Assembly: GCA_029204045.2 (NCBI GenBank)
Contig: CM055061.1
Coordinates: 44,912,977 to 44,976,976 of the forward strand
Source of the DNA: Tillandsia leiboldiana
Lineage: Eukaryota > Streptophyta > Magnoliopsida > Poales > Bromeliaceae
Reading direction: 5' to 3'
Length of the DNA: 64,000 nt
The notes beneath the pieces were generated by a model. That model was given only the letters and a program-made list of their open reading frames with translations. It had not been told where the DNA came from and did not search any database. Numbering within the stretch: the stretch's first letter is position 1; each line of letters starts with the position of its first letter. Positions 44,741 to 56,600 of this stretch are shown here, piece after piece. The translations under genes were made by a program, and so were the position numbers.

Positions 44741-45387
44741 GGCCATGGCCCGCGCTTGCAGGCCGCGCGCTGGGCGCGCGGGCCTGCCAGGCCGCGCGCT
44801 GGGCGCGCGGGCCTGCCGGGCCGCGCGGGCGGCCATGGCCCGCGCTTGCAGGCCGCGCGCTAGGCGCGCGGGCCTGCAAGGCGCTGCGCGGGCGGCCTTT
44901 GTGCCGTGCGGCCGCGAGCAGTGTTGTTGCCGCACGGGCTGCGGCCCGGCGACGCGCCGCGGCGTGGGTGCGATGGGTTTTCCGCGCCACTCGCGGCGTT
45001 CTCGTCGCCGTTTAAGGTTCTCGTCGCCTTGCGGGCGCAGTTTTCGACCGCGGTTTTTCTGACCCCAGTTCCGCCTTTTCGCAGTGTGCCTCAGTGTCAG
45101 CTTGGCTACGTGATCGGTGGAGAGCGCTGTGCCGCGAGGGATTGTGAGATCGCGCCGAGACCTCCTTCGTCGGGCGCGCGGCTTTTGCGGGTTCTTCACA
45201 GGTGGGTTGGTTTCTTCCGAGAGTGATACGGAATATCCATTGACTTGCAAATGCAAGGGTGATGTTTCCTTGGAACGTCAGGTAAGTGCGCAGCAGCCGT
45301 GTGAGTCGATGGTTATGGTTCCGACCAAGACACGCGTTATGCTCTGAGGAGTTCGTTCTGGAATACACACTGGTGTTCGACGCCCCT

Positions 45388-45525
45388 GGCTGAGTTACCA
45401 GGAGGGTGTTTCGCTCCGGCCGAGTTACCGGGAAGCTGAGTTCCCTGGCTGAGTTACCAGGAGGTAGTTTGCCCTGGCCGAGCTACCAGGTGGAGTTCGC
45501 CCCTGGCCGAGTTACTAGGTGGCTG
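45388..45525. repeat. Short tandem repeats with inverted CCTGG/CCAGG arms in LTR1 (also 60595-60733)
   Basis: About five units of roughly 27 bp share CCTGGCYGAGTTACCAGG. Each unit is an inverted repeat. The LTR2 copy runs into the gap. Confidence 0.85.
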
Positions 45526-45635
45526 CGGGGGAAATGGCATGAGCGGGTGGTCATCGTGGATGATTTTAGATGTCATTTCATATTGCATTGCATTACCGCA
45601 TACAGGGATAGATTTATTTACAGCTTTCCTTTCTG

Positions 45636-45692
<57 letters not shown>

Positions 45693-45693
45693 G
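45636..45693. repeat. (CTAT)n microsatellite in LTR1 (shorter copy at 60843-60886)
   Basis: About 14 CTAT units in LTR1 against about 11 in LTR3. Confidence 0.95.
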
Positions 45694-46089
45694 CTTTACT
45701 TCCAGGGGACTTGGTGGGTTACCGTGGATTGGATACCGGTACCCACTGAGATCTGACTTTTCAGTTGATCTCACACCCGCTGTGTGTGGCAGGTGCTTCC
45801 GAGGCGGCCGCTTCTGGGTCGGTTCGTGCGGAGTCTTCCGACCGCGGCAAGGGCTTGGCCGACTAGTGCCACTTGGGTCTGTTGAGTCACAGGTAGAGCT
45901 ACTCGGGTATTTTTGGTTCCCACTTTTGTATCTGTTAGTGGTGGTGTACCCCCTTTTTGGGAAGTAGCGGATGTTGTACCTGACTTGTGTACTTAGTGAC
46001 TCTTGTATGCAGTTCACTTTCTTTTATTGTTGCTTCTCCTTTGCTCTGATACTTGTATGGCTAGATCCCTTCTCGCAGGTTAGACGTTT

Positions 46090-46155
46090 CGTCTGTGCGA
46101 CAGTTTCCGCACAGACGGCGGGTCTGTTGGCGAGCCCGGGTCGCAGGTTCGACCC
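46090..46155 (+). promoter_or_regulatory. U5-terminal stem pair of element E LTR, T-arm-like
   Basis: The first stem is CGTCTGTGCG (46090-46099) with CGCACAGACG (46108-46117). The second is GGGTCG (46138-46143) with CGACCC (46150-46155), containing GGTTCGACCCC, which fits the Pol III B-box pattern GGTTCGANNCC. LTR3 has the same at 61283-61310 and 61331-61348. Function is unknown. Confidence 0.6.
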
Positions 46156-46175
46156 CGGGGAGTGACAGATTTAGG

Positions 46176-46188
46176 TGGTATCGGAGCC
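46176..46188 (+). other. Primer-binding site of element E (one mismatch)
   Basis: TGGTATCGGAGCC lies 8 bp after LTR1. It differs from the other PBS in this window by G for A at the eighth base. Confidence 0.85.
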
Positions 46189-46464
46189 TAGGTGTTTAGG
46201 TCTTTGGGGACTTAGGGACCCTAGGCTTTTGGGGCAGTTGTGTGACTGCCGTGAGAGTTGGGTGGTAGCGAGAGTTTTGGTTGTGTTGTGACTCCCCCGG
46301 GGTTTCGGGCGAGTGACTTTACATGTTAGCTCTCTAAAGTAGTTCGGTTGGCTGCAGACAACACAACACTTTAGAGCTGGAAACATGTTTTGGACTCTCG
46401 CTGACTTTGAGTTGTGAGGTTTTGGTTCTCTGACACCCTGTTTTCCCTGTCACAGTTGCCTGAC
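46189..46464 (+). other. Untranslated leader of element E
   Basis: It contains TTGGCTGCAGACAACA (46348-46363), which also occurs in the element F leader (minus strand, 7508-7493). It ends with acceptor-like TTTTCCCTGTCACAG (46441-46455), 9 bp before the gag ATG. Confidence 0.6.
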
Positions 46465-49400
46465 ATGCCTCCTAGACGTCGTGTAGCGACGAGGGCGCAC
46501 TCCGCGTCGGAGGACAGGCCCGAGCGGGAGGAGGCTGCGCAGGGTGAGGTTCTTGAGCTGCGGGCCCAAGTGGCCCATTTGTCTGAGGCGTTGCGGCGCC
46601 AGGAGGAGGCTGCCAAACGCCATGAGGAAAACTTGGAGCGGATGATGAGGTTATTTGAGCAGAGGACATCGGCGGCACCACCAGCTGCGACTTCGTCGAC
46701 CTCGTCACAGATTGTCCCACTGACGGAGGCAGAGCAGAGGGAGCTCACAGACCGACTAGCTTATGTCAGCCAGTTCTGTCCTCCACGTTTTGCCGGGCAG
46801 AGTACTGAGCCACGGGAAGTAGAGAACTGGATTTCTGCGATTGAAAAGTTGTTCGAGAACCTGTTTGTTAAGGAGCAGCATCAGGTGTTTATAGCCACTC
46901 ACTTTCTGGAGGGAGACGCCGAGACCTGGTGGCGTCGGGTTCGACCGGTTGGACCGCCGGGATCTCAGTTGATGTCTTGGCAGGATTTTCGTGCTTTGCT
47001 ACTCGGGGCTTACTTTCCCGATAGCGCAAAGCACAAGTTAGAGGGGGATCTTCGCCGACTGCAGCAGGGTAGTCGGCCTCTTCCTGACTATATTCGAGAG
47101 TTCCAGAGACTTTTGAGCAGTGTGCCGCATATTGCCCCTGACGAGGCTCAGCGCGTGGATTTATTTGAGAGGGGGCTTCACCCTGATATCTATCACCTTG
47201 TTCATGCACACCGATCTCCGACACTTGACGCAGCCATGGAGCATGCACGGTGGGTCTCTCGGGGGAGGGTGATCATGGCGGAGAGGGGCGGAGCGCCTGG
47301 GAGTAGTTCCGGAGAGAAGCGCCCCGCACCGCAGGACCTTGGGCAGACGAGCAGGCCGAGGCCCCCGAGACCGCCGGAGACACCGACTCGGGGCCGCGGG
47401 ACTCAGAGGAGACAGAGATCGGGGGGCTCCCGATCTTCTAGGCGGCAGCAGCAGCAGCCGATTCGCACGGACAGCTGTGTGATTTGTGGCGGACCCCACG
47501 CCCCTCAGCAGTGCGATCAGCGACAGGGCCGGTGTTACCGGTGTGGGCAGGCAGGACACAGATCGTGGTCTTGTCCTTCAGCTAGAGCATCAGCAGCTTC
47601 GGCAGTTGCGGCACTTCCTGCACCGCCCTATCAGACGGGCGGATCTTCGACAGGTGTTGGCCTAGTGGACAGGGCCACTTCGACACGGCAGTCTGACAGA
47701 CGACCACCCCCGAGCGGCAGGGTGTACACCGCCCAGGTCGATGATGTGGAGGCAGCGGGCCACGTGGTGGCAGGTATTATCCTTATTTCCTCTACTCGCA
47801 CTAGAGCCTTATTTGATACTGGAGCATCTCATTCATTCATCAGTAGGACATTTGCATTCATGCATGGGCTAGAGATAGGACTGTTGCCTTGTGCTCTTGA
47901 GGTTCAGGTACCCGATCATGTTCTACACGTTGATGAGTGCTGTTGGTCCTGCCCTGTGCAGTTAGGGCCTTGGGTTTTACCTGTAGATCTTTTAGCCCTT
48001 CGCCAGCTTCAGGATTTCGACGTAGTTTTGGGGATGGATTGGTTGACTCGGTATTACGCTGCTATCGATTGTCGGGCGAGGACTGTGACCCTCAGGGAGC
48101 CGGATCAGGAGGAGTATGTGTTCAGAGGTTGTCAGAGTACGCTGTTTGCGGCGACGATCTCTTCTGCTAGAGCCCGACAGCTGATGAGTCATGGTTGTGT
48201 TGCCTTCTTGGCCACTGTTGTTGAGGCGCCTTCGGCGATGCCTGGACTCGAGGACATTCCTATCGTCCGAGAGTATCCAGATGTGTTTCCTCCCGAGCTA
48301 TCGACTATGCCGCCGGATCGAGAGATTGAGTTCGTGATTGACGTGGTCCCTGGAACCACGCCAATCTCTAAGGCACCCTACAGAATGGCACCAGCAGAAT
48401 TGAGAGAGTTAAAGGCTCAGCTTCAGGATCTCTTGGATCACGGGTTTGTGCGTCCTAGTGTTTCTCCTTGGGGAGCCCCGATTCTTTTTGTGAAGAAAAA
48501 GGACGGGTCACTTAGGCTTTGTGTGGACTACAGGGAATTGAATAAAGTGACCGTCAAGAACAAGTATCCACTTCCTCGGATTGATGATTTATTTGATCAG
48601 CTTCAGGGAGCCACGGTTTTCTCGAAGATAGATCTGCAGTCCGGTTACCACCAGCTGAGGGTGAGGGCCGAGGATGTGTCCAAGACGGCGTTCCGATCTC
48701 GGTATGGGCATTACGAGTTTACAGTGCTACCTTTTGGTTTGACGAATGCCCCGGCGGCGTTCATGGATTTGATGAACCGAGTCTTTCAGCCGTACTTGGA
48801 CCGTTTCGTGGTGGTTTTCATTGATGACATCCTGATTTACTCCCGTAGCGACCTTGAGCACGAGGAGCACTTGAGGTTAGTGCTGCAGCTTCTGAGGGAG
48901 GAAAAAGCTGTATGCGAAGTTAAAGAAGTGCGCCTTTTGGCTTCGGGAGGTTTCTTTTCTTGGCCATATTGTTTCAGCCGCAGGAGTGGCAGTGGACCCG
49001 GCAAAGATAGCTTCGGTTCGGGATTGGCCTAGACCTACGACGGTGACAGAGATTCGGAGCTTCGTGGGCCTTGCGGGCTACTACCGTCGTTTTGTTGAGG
49101 GCTTTGCGAAGCTCTCTTCTCCCCTCACCAAGTTGACCAAGAAAGGGGTAAAATTTGTTTGGACAGAGCAATGCCAGCAAAGCTTCGAGGATTTGAAGCA
49201 GAGGTTGATTTCAGCTCCAGTTCTTGCACTACCGGTTATGGGAGAGGGGTATGTGGTTTACAGTGATGCCTCCCACAGCGGCCTTGGTTGCGTGTTGATG
49301 CAACATGGGAGGGTGATTGCCTATGCTTCTCGCCAGTTAAAGGACTATGAGAGGAATTACCCTACCCATGACCTTGAGCTCGCTGCTGTGGTTTTTGCCT

Positions 49401-51163
49401 TGAAGCTCTGGCGGCACTATTTGTATGGCGAGCGCTGTGAGATTTTTACCGATCATCAGAGTTTGAAATACCTGTTCACCCAGAAGGAACTCAACCTGAG
49501 GCAGCGCCGGTGGCTTGAGTTATTGAAGGACTTTGACTTGAGCATTCTCTATCATCCCGGCAAGGCTAACGTGGTCGCGGATGCTTTGAGCAGGCGAGCA
49601 GGGCAGACCTTGAGTATGCTTATTACCCAGCAGAGACCACTGAGAGAGCAGCTGAGGAGTTTGGATATAGAGGTTGTGTCCCCGGGGGTTTCGGCAAGAC
49701 TTATGTCTATGGTCTTGCAGCCCACTCTACTGGACAGGATTAGAGAGAAGCAGAGTGGGGACCCCTATCTTCTCAGGATTCGAGACCAGATCCAGCTTGG
49801 TCAGAGCGGGGACTTTTCTGTGGATGTCGCGGGAGTACTCAGGTACAGGGACCGCGTTTGTGTACCGGCGGATGTGGATATTAGAGAGCTGATCCTGAGG
49901 GAGGCTCACTATACACCTTACACCCTCCATCCTGGGGGAACTAAGATGTATAGGGATTTGAAGACTCAGTTTTGGTGGCAGGGCCTGAAGAGGGATGTTG
50001 GTAGGTTTGTGGCTCGCTGTCTAACTTGCCAACAGGTTAAAGCGGAACATCAGGTTCCTGCTGGCAAGTTACAAAGCCTACCAATCCCTGAGTGGAAATG
50101 GGAATGTGTCACCATGGACTTTATTGTGGGTCTGCCGAAGACTCAGAGAGGAGCCGATGCCATTTGGGTGATCGTTGACCGGTTGACTAAATCTGCTCAC
50201 TTTCTGCCGATTCAGTCAAGTTGGGCCTTGGAGAAATTAGCACAGTTATACCTTGACGAGATCGTGAGGCTTCATGGAGTGCCAGCTTCTATTGTATCAG
50301 ATAGGGATCCCAGGTTTACCTCTCAGTTTTGGAGGAGCTTGCAGACGGCTATGGGAACCCAGCTTCAGTTCAGCACTACCTTTCACCCACAGACCGACGA
50401 ACAGTTTGAGCGGACGATTCAGACCTTGGAGGACATGTTGAGAGCTTGTGTCCTGAGTTTTAGTGGCAGTTGGGATCTACACTTGAGACTTGCAGAGTTC
50501 GCCTACAACAATAGCTTCCAGGCGAGTATCAAGATGGCGCCCTTCGAAGCGTTGTATGGTAGGAAGTGTCGATCGCCTCTTTGTTGGAGTGATGTGGGTG
50601 AAAGAAGAACCTTGGGGCCTGACTTGCTCTTGGAGGCTGAGGAGAAAGTCAAGGTTGTTCGGCGCCACTTGGTCACTGCTCAGAGCCGACAAAAGAGCTA
50701 CGCCGATAGGAGGAGGCGAGACTTGGTGTTTCTGGTGGGAGACCATGTGTTTTTGAAAGTCTCGCCCTCTCGAGGGATTCGGCGCTTTGGGGTGCGCGGG
50801 AAGTTGAGCCCGCGTTTTATTGGCCCTTTTGAAGTTCTAGAGCGTGTTGGACCTGTCGCCTATCGTGTTGCTCTACCGCCGCGGCTAGCCGGTACTCATG
50901 ATGTTTTTCATGTGTCTGTTTTGAGGAGGTATGTCTATGATCCCTCTCACATTGTGGACTTCACTGCTTTGGAGCTGGACGATGAGCTGCATTTCCGCGA
51001 GCGCCCGATTCGAATTCTTGCTCGAGAGACGAGAGAATTGCGAAGTCGGGTCATACCTTATGTGAAGGTACTGTGGAGCCACCATGATGAGAGAGAGGCT
51101 ACTTGGGAGCCCGAGGATGAGTTGAAGACTACCTACCCGCACTTATTTGAGGCCCCCTCCTGA
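46465..51163 (+). pseudogene. Element E gag-pol, copy 1 (one frameshift)
   Basis: ATG 46465 (MPPRRRVATRA) is chosen because MxxRRR is the usual chromovirus gag start and it follows the leader. Residues from that start: coiled-coil-like gag N-terminus 20-65, gag core 90-250, CCHC knuckles near 338 and 357-370, protease D451-T-G, reverse transcriptase FIDDILIYSR with D787. One extra base at about 48898-48901 breaks the frame, and reading resumes in the next frame to 51163. That part holds RNase H (YSDASHSGLG), integrase HHCC, catalytic D at 50117, D at 50300 and E at 50408, and the chromodomain-like end. The motif normally reading TDGQSER is TDEQFER here. Copy 2 lacks the extra base, so the frameshift may be a sequencing error. 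Confidence 0.92.
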
Positions 51164-51200
51164 CTTTTGAGCTTTTGGGGTTTCGAGGGGAAACCGTTTG

Positions 51201-51213
51201 AAGGGGGGGAGAG
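51201..51213 (+). other. Polypurine tract of element E copy 1 (copy 2 at 58333-58345)
   Basis: AAGGGGGGGAGAG directly precedes the TGTAGAG start of the LTR. Confidence 0.9.
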
Positions 51214-53539
51214 TGTAGAGTACCGGTTTTTGGGTTGAGCTTTCTGACTCCACCGACGAGCCTTTTGACTGGAAAAAGGCGTGAGTGCGTGTGTTTTCAT
51301 TTTACAGCGGTGTTCGGGTGGTTCCGGGCGGCGGCGGAGGTGCCGAGGTTAAAAGTGAGTTGTTGTGGCCATTTCTAGATTATTTTATTATTTTTTTCTT
51401 TGCTTTAATTAACTTATGTCTTTGTGATATTAGTGCTGTTGGTGGAGTAGTGGTTGGCTGGGAAAGAGAGAGTGGTGAATTAATTGTTTGGGTGAGTTGT
51501 TGAGTAATTAATTCCCTTTGTTGTGTTGGAGGGTTTAATTAATTGCTCTCTATTTAATCCCTCCCTCTCTCTCTCTCGAACTCACTCCACCTCACCCTCT
51601 TTTTTTTTCTCTTCTCCAAGGTGCCCTTGTGAGTTTGGTCTGGGGCTGAGGGAGAAGAAAAGATTGGATAACAAAGAAAGGAAGGAGGAAAGGAGAAGGA
51701 GAAGTGTTCTTGTGCCGTTTTCGTCGCCGCTTGGGCGTGGAGCCGAGCGTGAGCGCGGCAAGCCTCGAGGAGGTGGGTTTTATTTGCTTCCCCTTTTCTT
51801 TAAAAAGCTTGGGTTTTTTTAGCTCTCTCTCCTTTCCTTTCCTTTCCCTTTTTTTTTTTTGTTGTTTTCTGCTGCTGGTTGTGTGGGGCTGCTGTCCAGT
51901 TTTTGTTGGCAGCAGAGAGCTCGGGAAGCGGGTCGCCGCACGGTCAGGCTGGAGCTTTTTGCTCGCAGCAGGCGCCGCTGCGCGGCGCGCATGAGCGCCA
52001 CGCGCAGCAGGCGCCCTGCTGCTGTGGCCGTGCTGCGGAGCGCCGGCCGCAGCAACCTCCCCTCCCCTGTGCGCCCCCGCCTGGGCAGGCACGCGCAGGG
52101 CCGCGGGCCCCGCGCGGGCCGCGCGCGGGGCTGCGGAGCGCGCGCAGTAGCCGCGGGCACTGCGCGTATCGCGCGCAGTGCCGCGCGGCCCCGCGCGGGC
52201 CGCGCGCGGGCACTGCGGTGCTGCGCGCAGTGCCGCGGGCACTGCGCGGATCGCGCGCAGTGCCGCGGGCCCCGCGCGTGGCCGCGCGCGGCACTGCGGT
52301 GCGCGGCGCAGTGCCGCGGGAATGCGCGGACCGCCGCGCAGTGCCCGCGGGCCCCGCGCGGGCCGCGCGCGGCACTGCGGTGCGCGCGCAGTCCGCCGGG
52401 CACTGCGCGGTACCGCGCGCAGTGCCGCGGCCCCGCGCGGGCCGCGCGCGGCACTGCGGTGCGCGCAGCAGTGCCGCGGGCACTGCGCGATCGCGCGCAG
52501 CTGCCGCGGGCACCGCGCGGGCCGCGGCGCGGCACTGCGGTGCGCGCGCAGTGCCGCGGGCACTGCGCGGACCGCGCGCAGTGCCGCGGGCCCCGCGCGG
52601 GCCGCGCGCGGCACTGCGTTGCGCGCGCAGTGCCGCGGGCACTGCGCGGACCTCGCGCAGTGCCGGCGGGCCCCCGCGCGGGCCGCGCGCGGCACTGCGG
52701 TGCGCGCGCAGTGCCGCGGGCACTGCGCGGACCGCGCGCAGTGCCGCGGGCCCCGCGCGGGCCGCGCGCGGCACTGCGGTGCGCGCGCAGTGCCTTGGGC
52801 ACTGCGCGGACCCCGCGCGGGCGGCCATGGCCCCGCGCTTGCAGGCCGCGCGCTGGGCTGCGCGGGCCTGCCAGGCCGCGCGCTGGGCGCGCGGGCCTGC
52901 CGGGCCGCAGCGGGCGGCCATGGCCCGCGCTTGCAGGCCCGCGCGCTAGGCGCGCGGGCCTGCAAGGCGCTGCGCGGGCGGCCTTTGTGCCAGTGCGGCC
53001 GCGAGGAGCAGTGTTGTTGCCGCACGGGCTGCGGCCCGGCGACGCGCCGCGGCGTGGGTGCGATGGGTTTTTCCGCGCCACTCGCCGGCGTTCTCGTCGC
53101 CGTTTAAGGTTCTCGTCGCCCTTGCGGGCGCAGTTTTCGACCCAGCGGTTTTTTCTGACCCCATTTCCGCCTTTTCGCAGTGTGCCTCAGTGTCAGCTTG
53201 GCTACGTGATCGGTGGAGAGCGCTGTGCCGCGAGGGATTGTGAGATCGCGCCGAGACCTCCTTCGTCGGGGCGCGCGGCTTTTGGCGGGTTCTTCACAGG
53301 TGGGTTGGTTTCTTCCGAGAGTGATACGGAATATCCATTGACTTGCAAATGCAAGGGTGATGTGTCCTTGGAACGTCAGGTAAGTGCGCAGCAGCCGTGT
53401 GAGTCGATGGTTATGGTTCCGACCAAGACACCCGTTATGCTCTAAGGAGTTCGTTCTGAATACACGTGGTGTTCGACGCCCCTGGCTGAGTTACCAGGAG
53501 GGTGTTTCGCTCCGGCCGAGTTACCGGGAAGCTGAGTTT
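51214..53539 (+). repeat. Element E LTR2, truncated by the gap and indel-rich
   Basis: It starts TGTAGAGTACCGG and is collinear with LTR1 and LTR3 until GCTGAGTTT at the gap. It shares LTR3 variants (CCTTTTGACTGG, GTGAGTGCGTGTG, ACACCCGTTATGCTCTAAGG) rather than LTR1 variants. From about 51350 it carries many single-base insertions and deletions, mostly in the GC-rich array. Confidence 0.93.
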
Positions 53540-53639
53540 NNNNNNNNNNNNNNNNNNNNNNNNNNNNNNNNNNNNNNNNNNNNNNNNNNNNNNNNNNNNN
53601 NNNNNNNNNNNNNNNNNNNNNNNNNNNNNNNNNNNNNNN
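53540..53639. other. Assembly gap of 100 N
   Basis: The run is exactly 100 N, a conventional unknown-size gap. By comparison with LTR1 and internal region 1, the sequence that would bridge it is about 1.06 kb: the LTR end, PBS, leader and first 13 gag codons. Confidence 0.99.
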
Positions 53640-56600
53640 CGCGTCGGAGGACGGCCCGAGCGGGAGGAGGCTGCGCAGGGTGAGGTTCTTGAGCTGCGGG
53701 CCCAAGTGGCCCATTTGTCTGAGGCGTTGCGGCGCCAGGAGGATGGCTGCCAAACGCCATGAGGAAAACTTGGAGCGGATGATGAGGTTATTTGAGCAGA
53801 GGACATCGGCGGCACCACCAGCTGCGACTTCGTCGACCTCGTCACAGATTGTCCCACTGACGGAGGCAGAGCAGAGGGAGCTCACAGGACCGACTAGCTT
53901 ATGTCAGCAGTTCTGTCCTCCACGTTTTGCCGGGCAGAGTACTGAGCCACGGGAAGTAGAGAACTGGATTTCTGCGATTGAAAAGTTGTTCGAGAACCTG
54001 TTTGTTAAGGAGCAGCATCAGGTGTTTATAGCCACTCACTTTCTGGAGGGAGACGCCGAGACCTGGTGGCGTCGGGTTCGACCGGTTGGACCGCCGGGAT
54101 CTCAGTTGATGTCTTGGCAGGATTTTCGTGCTTTGCTACTCGGGGCTTACTTTCCCGATAGCGCAAAGCACAAGTTAGAGGGGGATCTTCGCCGACTGCA
54201 GCAGGGTAGTCGGCCTCTTCCTGACTATATTCGAGAGTTCCAGAGGACTTTTGAGCAGTGTGCCGCATATTGCCCCTGACGAGGCTCAGCGCGTGGATTT
54301 ATTTGAGAGGGGGCTTCACCCTGATATCTATCACCTTGTTCATGCACACCGATCTCCGACACTTGACGCAGCCATGGAGCATGCACGGTGGGTCTCTCGG
54401 GGGAGGGTGATCATGGCGGAGAGGGGCGGAGCGCCTGGGAGTAGTTCCGGAGAGAAGCGCCCCGCACCGCAGGACCTTGGGCAGACGAGCAGGCCGAGGC
54501 CCCCGAGACCGCCGGAGACACCGACTCGGGGCCGCGGGACTCAGAGGAGACAGAGATCGGGGGGCTCCCGATCTTCTAGGCGGCAGCAGCAGCAGCCGAT
54601 TCGCACGGACAGCTGTGTGATTTGTGGCGGACCCCACGCCCCTCAGCAGTGCGATCAGCGACAGGGCCGGTGTTACCGGTGTGGGCAGGCAGGACACAGA
54701 TCGTGGTCTTGTCCTTCAGCTAGAGCATCAGCAGCTTCGGCAGTTGCGGCACTTCCTGCACCGCCCTATCAGACGGGCGGATCTTCGACAGGTGTTGGCC
54801 TAGTGGACAGGGCCACTTCGACACGGCAGTCTGACAGACGACCACCCCCGAGCGGCAGGGTGTACACCGCCCAGGTCGATGATGTGGAGGCAGCGGGCCA
54901 CGTGGTGGCAGGTATTATCCTTATTTCCTCTACTCGCACTAGAGCCTTATTTGATACTGGAGCATCTCATTCATTCATCAGTAGGACATTTGCATTCATG
55001 CATGGGCTAGAGATAGGACTGTTGCCTTGTGCTCTTGAGGTTCAGGTACCCGATCATGTTCTACACGTTGATGAGTGCTGTTGGTCCTGCCCTGTGCAGT
55101 TAGGGCCTTGGGTTTTACCTGTAGATCTTTTAGCCCTTCGCCAGCTTCAGGATTTCGACGTAGTTTTGGGGATGGATTGGTTGACTCGGTATTACGCTGC
55201 TATCGATTGTCGGGCGAGGACTGTGACCCTCAGGGAGCCGGTCAGGAGGAGTATGTGTTCAGAGGTTGTCAGAGTACGCTGTTTGCGGCGACGATCTCTT
55301 CTGCTAGAGCCCGACAGCTGATGAGTCATGGTTGTGTTGCCTTCTTGGCCACTGTGTTGAGGCGCCTTCGGCGATGCCTGGACTCGAGGACATTCCTATC
55401 GTCCGAGAGTATCCAGATGTGTTTCCTCCCGAGCTATCGACTATGCCGCCGGATCGAGAGATTGAGTTCGTGATTGACGTGGTCCCTGGAACCACGCCAA
55501 TCTCTAAGGCACCCTACAGAATGGCACCAGCAGAATTGAGAGAGTAAAGGCTCAGCTTCAGGATCTCTTGGATCACGGGTTTGTGCGTCCTAGTGTTTCT
55601 CCTTGGGGAGCCCCGATTCTTTTTGTGAAGAAAAGGACGGGTCACTTAGGCTTTGTGTGGACTACAGGGAATTGAATAAAGTGACCGTCAAGAACAAGTA
55701 TCCACTTCCTCGGATTGATGATTTATTTGATCAGCTTCAGGGAGCCACGGTTTTCTCGAAGATAGATCTGCAGTCCGGTTACCACCAGCTGAGGGTGAGG
55801 GCCGAGGATGTGTCCAAGACGGCGTTCCGATCTCGGTATGGGCATTACGAGTTTACAGTGCTACCTTTTGGTTTGACGAATGCCCCGGCGGCGTTCATGG
55901 ATTTGATGAACCGAGTCTTTCAGCCGTACTTGGACCGTTTCGTGGTGGTTTTCATTGATGACATCCTGATTTACTCCCGTAGCGACCTTGAGCACGAGGA
56001 GCACTTGAGGTTAGTGCTGCAGCTTCTGAGGGAGAAAAAGCTGTATGCGAAGTTAAAGAAGTGCGCCTTTTGGCTTCGGGAGGTTCTTTTCTTGGCCATA
56101 TTGTTTCAGCCGCAGGAGTGGCAGTGGACCCGGCAAAGATAGCTTCGGTTCGGGATTGGCCTAGACCTACGACGGTGACAGAGATTCGGAGCTTCGTGGG
56201 CCTTGCGGGCTACTACCGTCGTTTTGTTGAGGGCTTTGCGAAGCTCTCTTCTCCCCTCACCAAGTTGACCAAGAAAGGGGTAAAATTTGTTTGGACAGAG
56301 CAATGCCAGCAAAGCTTCGAGGATTTGAAGCAGAGGTTGATTTCAGCTCCAGTTCTTGCACTACCGGTTATGGGAGAGGGGTATGTGGTTTACAGTGATG
56401 CCTCCCACAGCGGCCTTGGTTGCGTGTTGATGCAACATGGGAGGGTGATTGCCTATGCTTCTCGCCAGTTAAAGGACTATGAGAGGAATTACCCTACCCA
56501 TGACCTTGAGCTCGCTGCTGTGGTTTTTGCCTTGAAGCTCTGGCGGCACTATTTGTATGGCGAGCGCTGTGAGATTTTTACCGATCATCAGAGTTTGAAA

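Larger units (their letters stand above)
43137..46167 (+). repeat. Element E LTR1 (3031 bp)
   Basis: It starts TGTAGAGTACCGG and ends GGGGAGTGACA. In order it contains a TATTTAAT box with a CT-rich patch, the 79-bp GC-rich array, an ACCAGG-type repeat block, a (CTAT)n microsatellite, and two U5 stems. Long open frames on both strands between 43727 and 45256 come from the GC-rich array and are not genes. Confidence 0.96.

Noticed and set aside
43727..45256. Long open frames on both strands (up to about 500 residues), repeated at 51592-53445 and 58936-60465
   Set aside because: They follow the GC-rich 79-bp LTR array, occur in all frames at once, and have repetitive Ala/Arg/Gly/Pro/Cys composition with no domain. 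They are artefacts of stop-free repeats.
46138..46167. tRNA gene suggested by GGTTCGACCCC
   Set aside because: No acceptor stem, anticodon arm or A box can be placed around it; only a T-arm-like stem is present.
53384..53885. Open frames spanning the N run
   Set aside because: The frame is unknown across 100 N of arbitrary length; the real missing sequence is about 1 kb.
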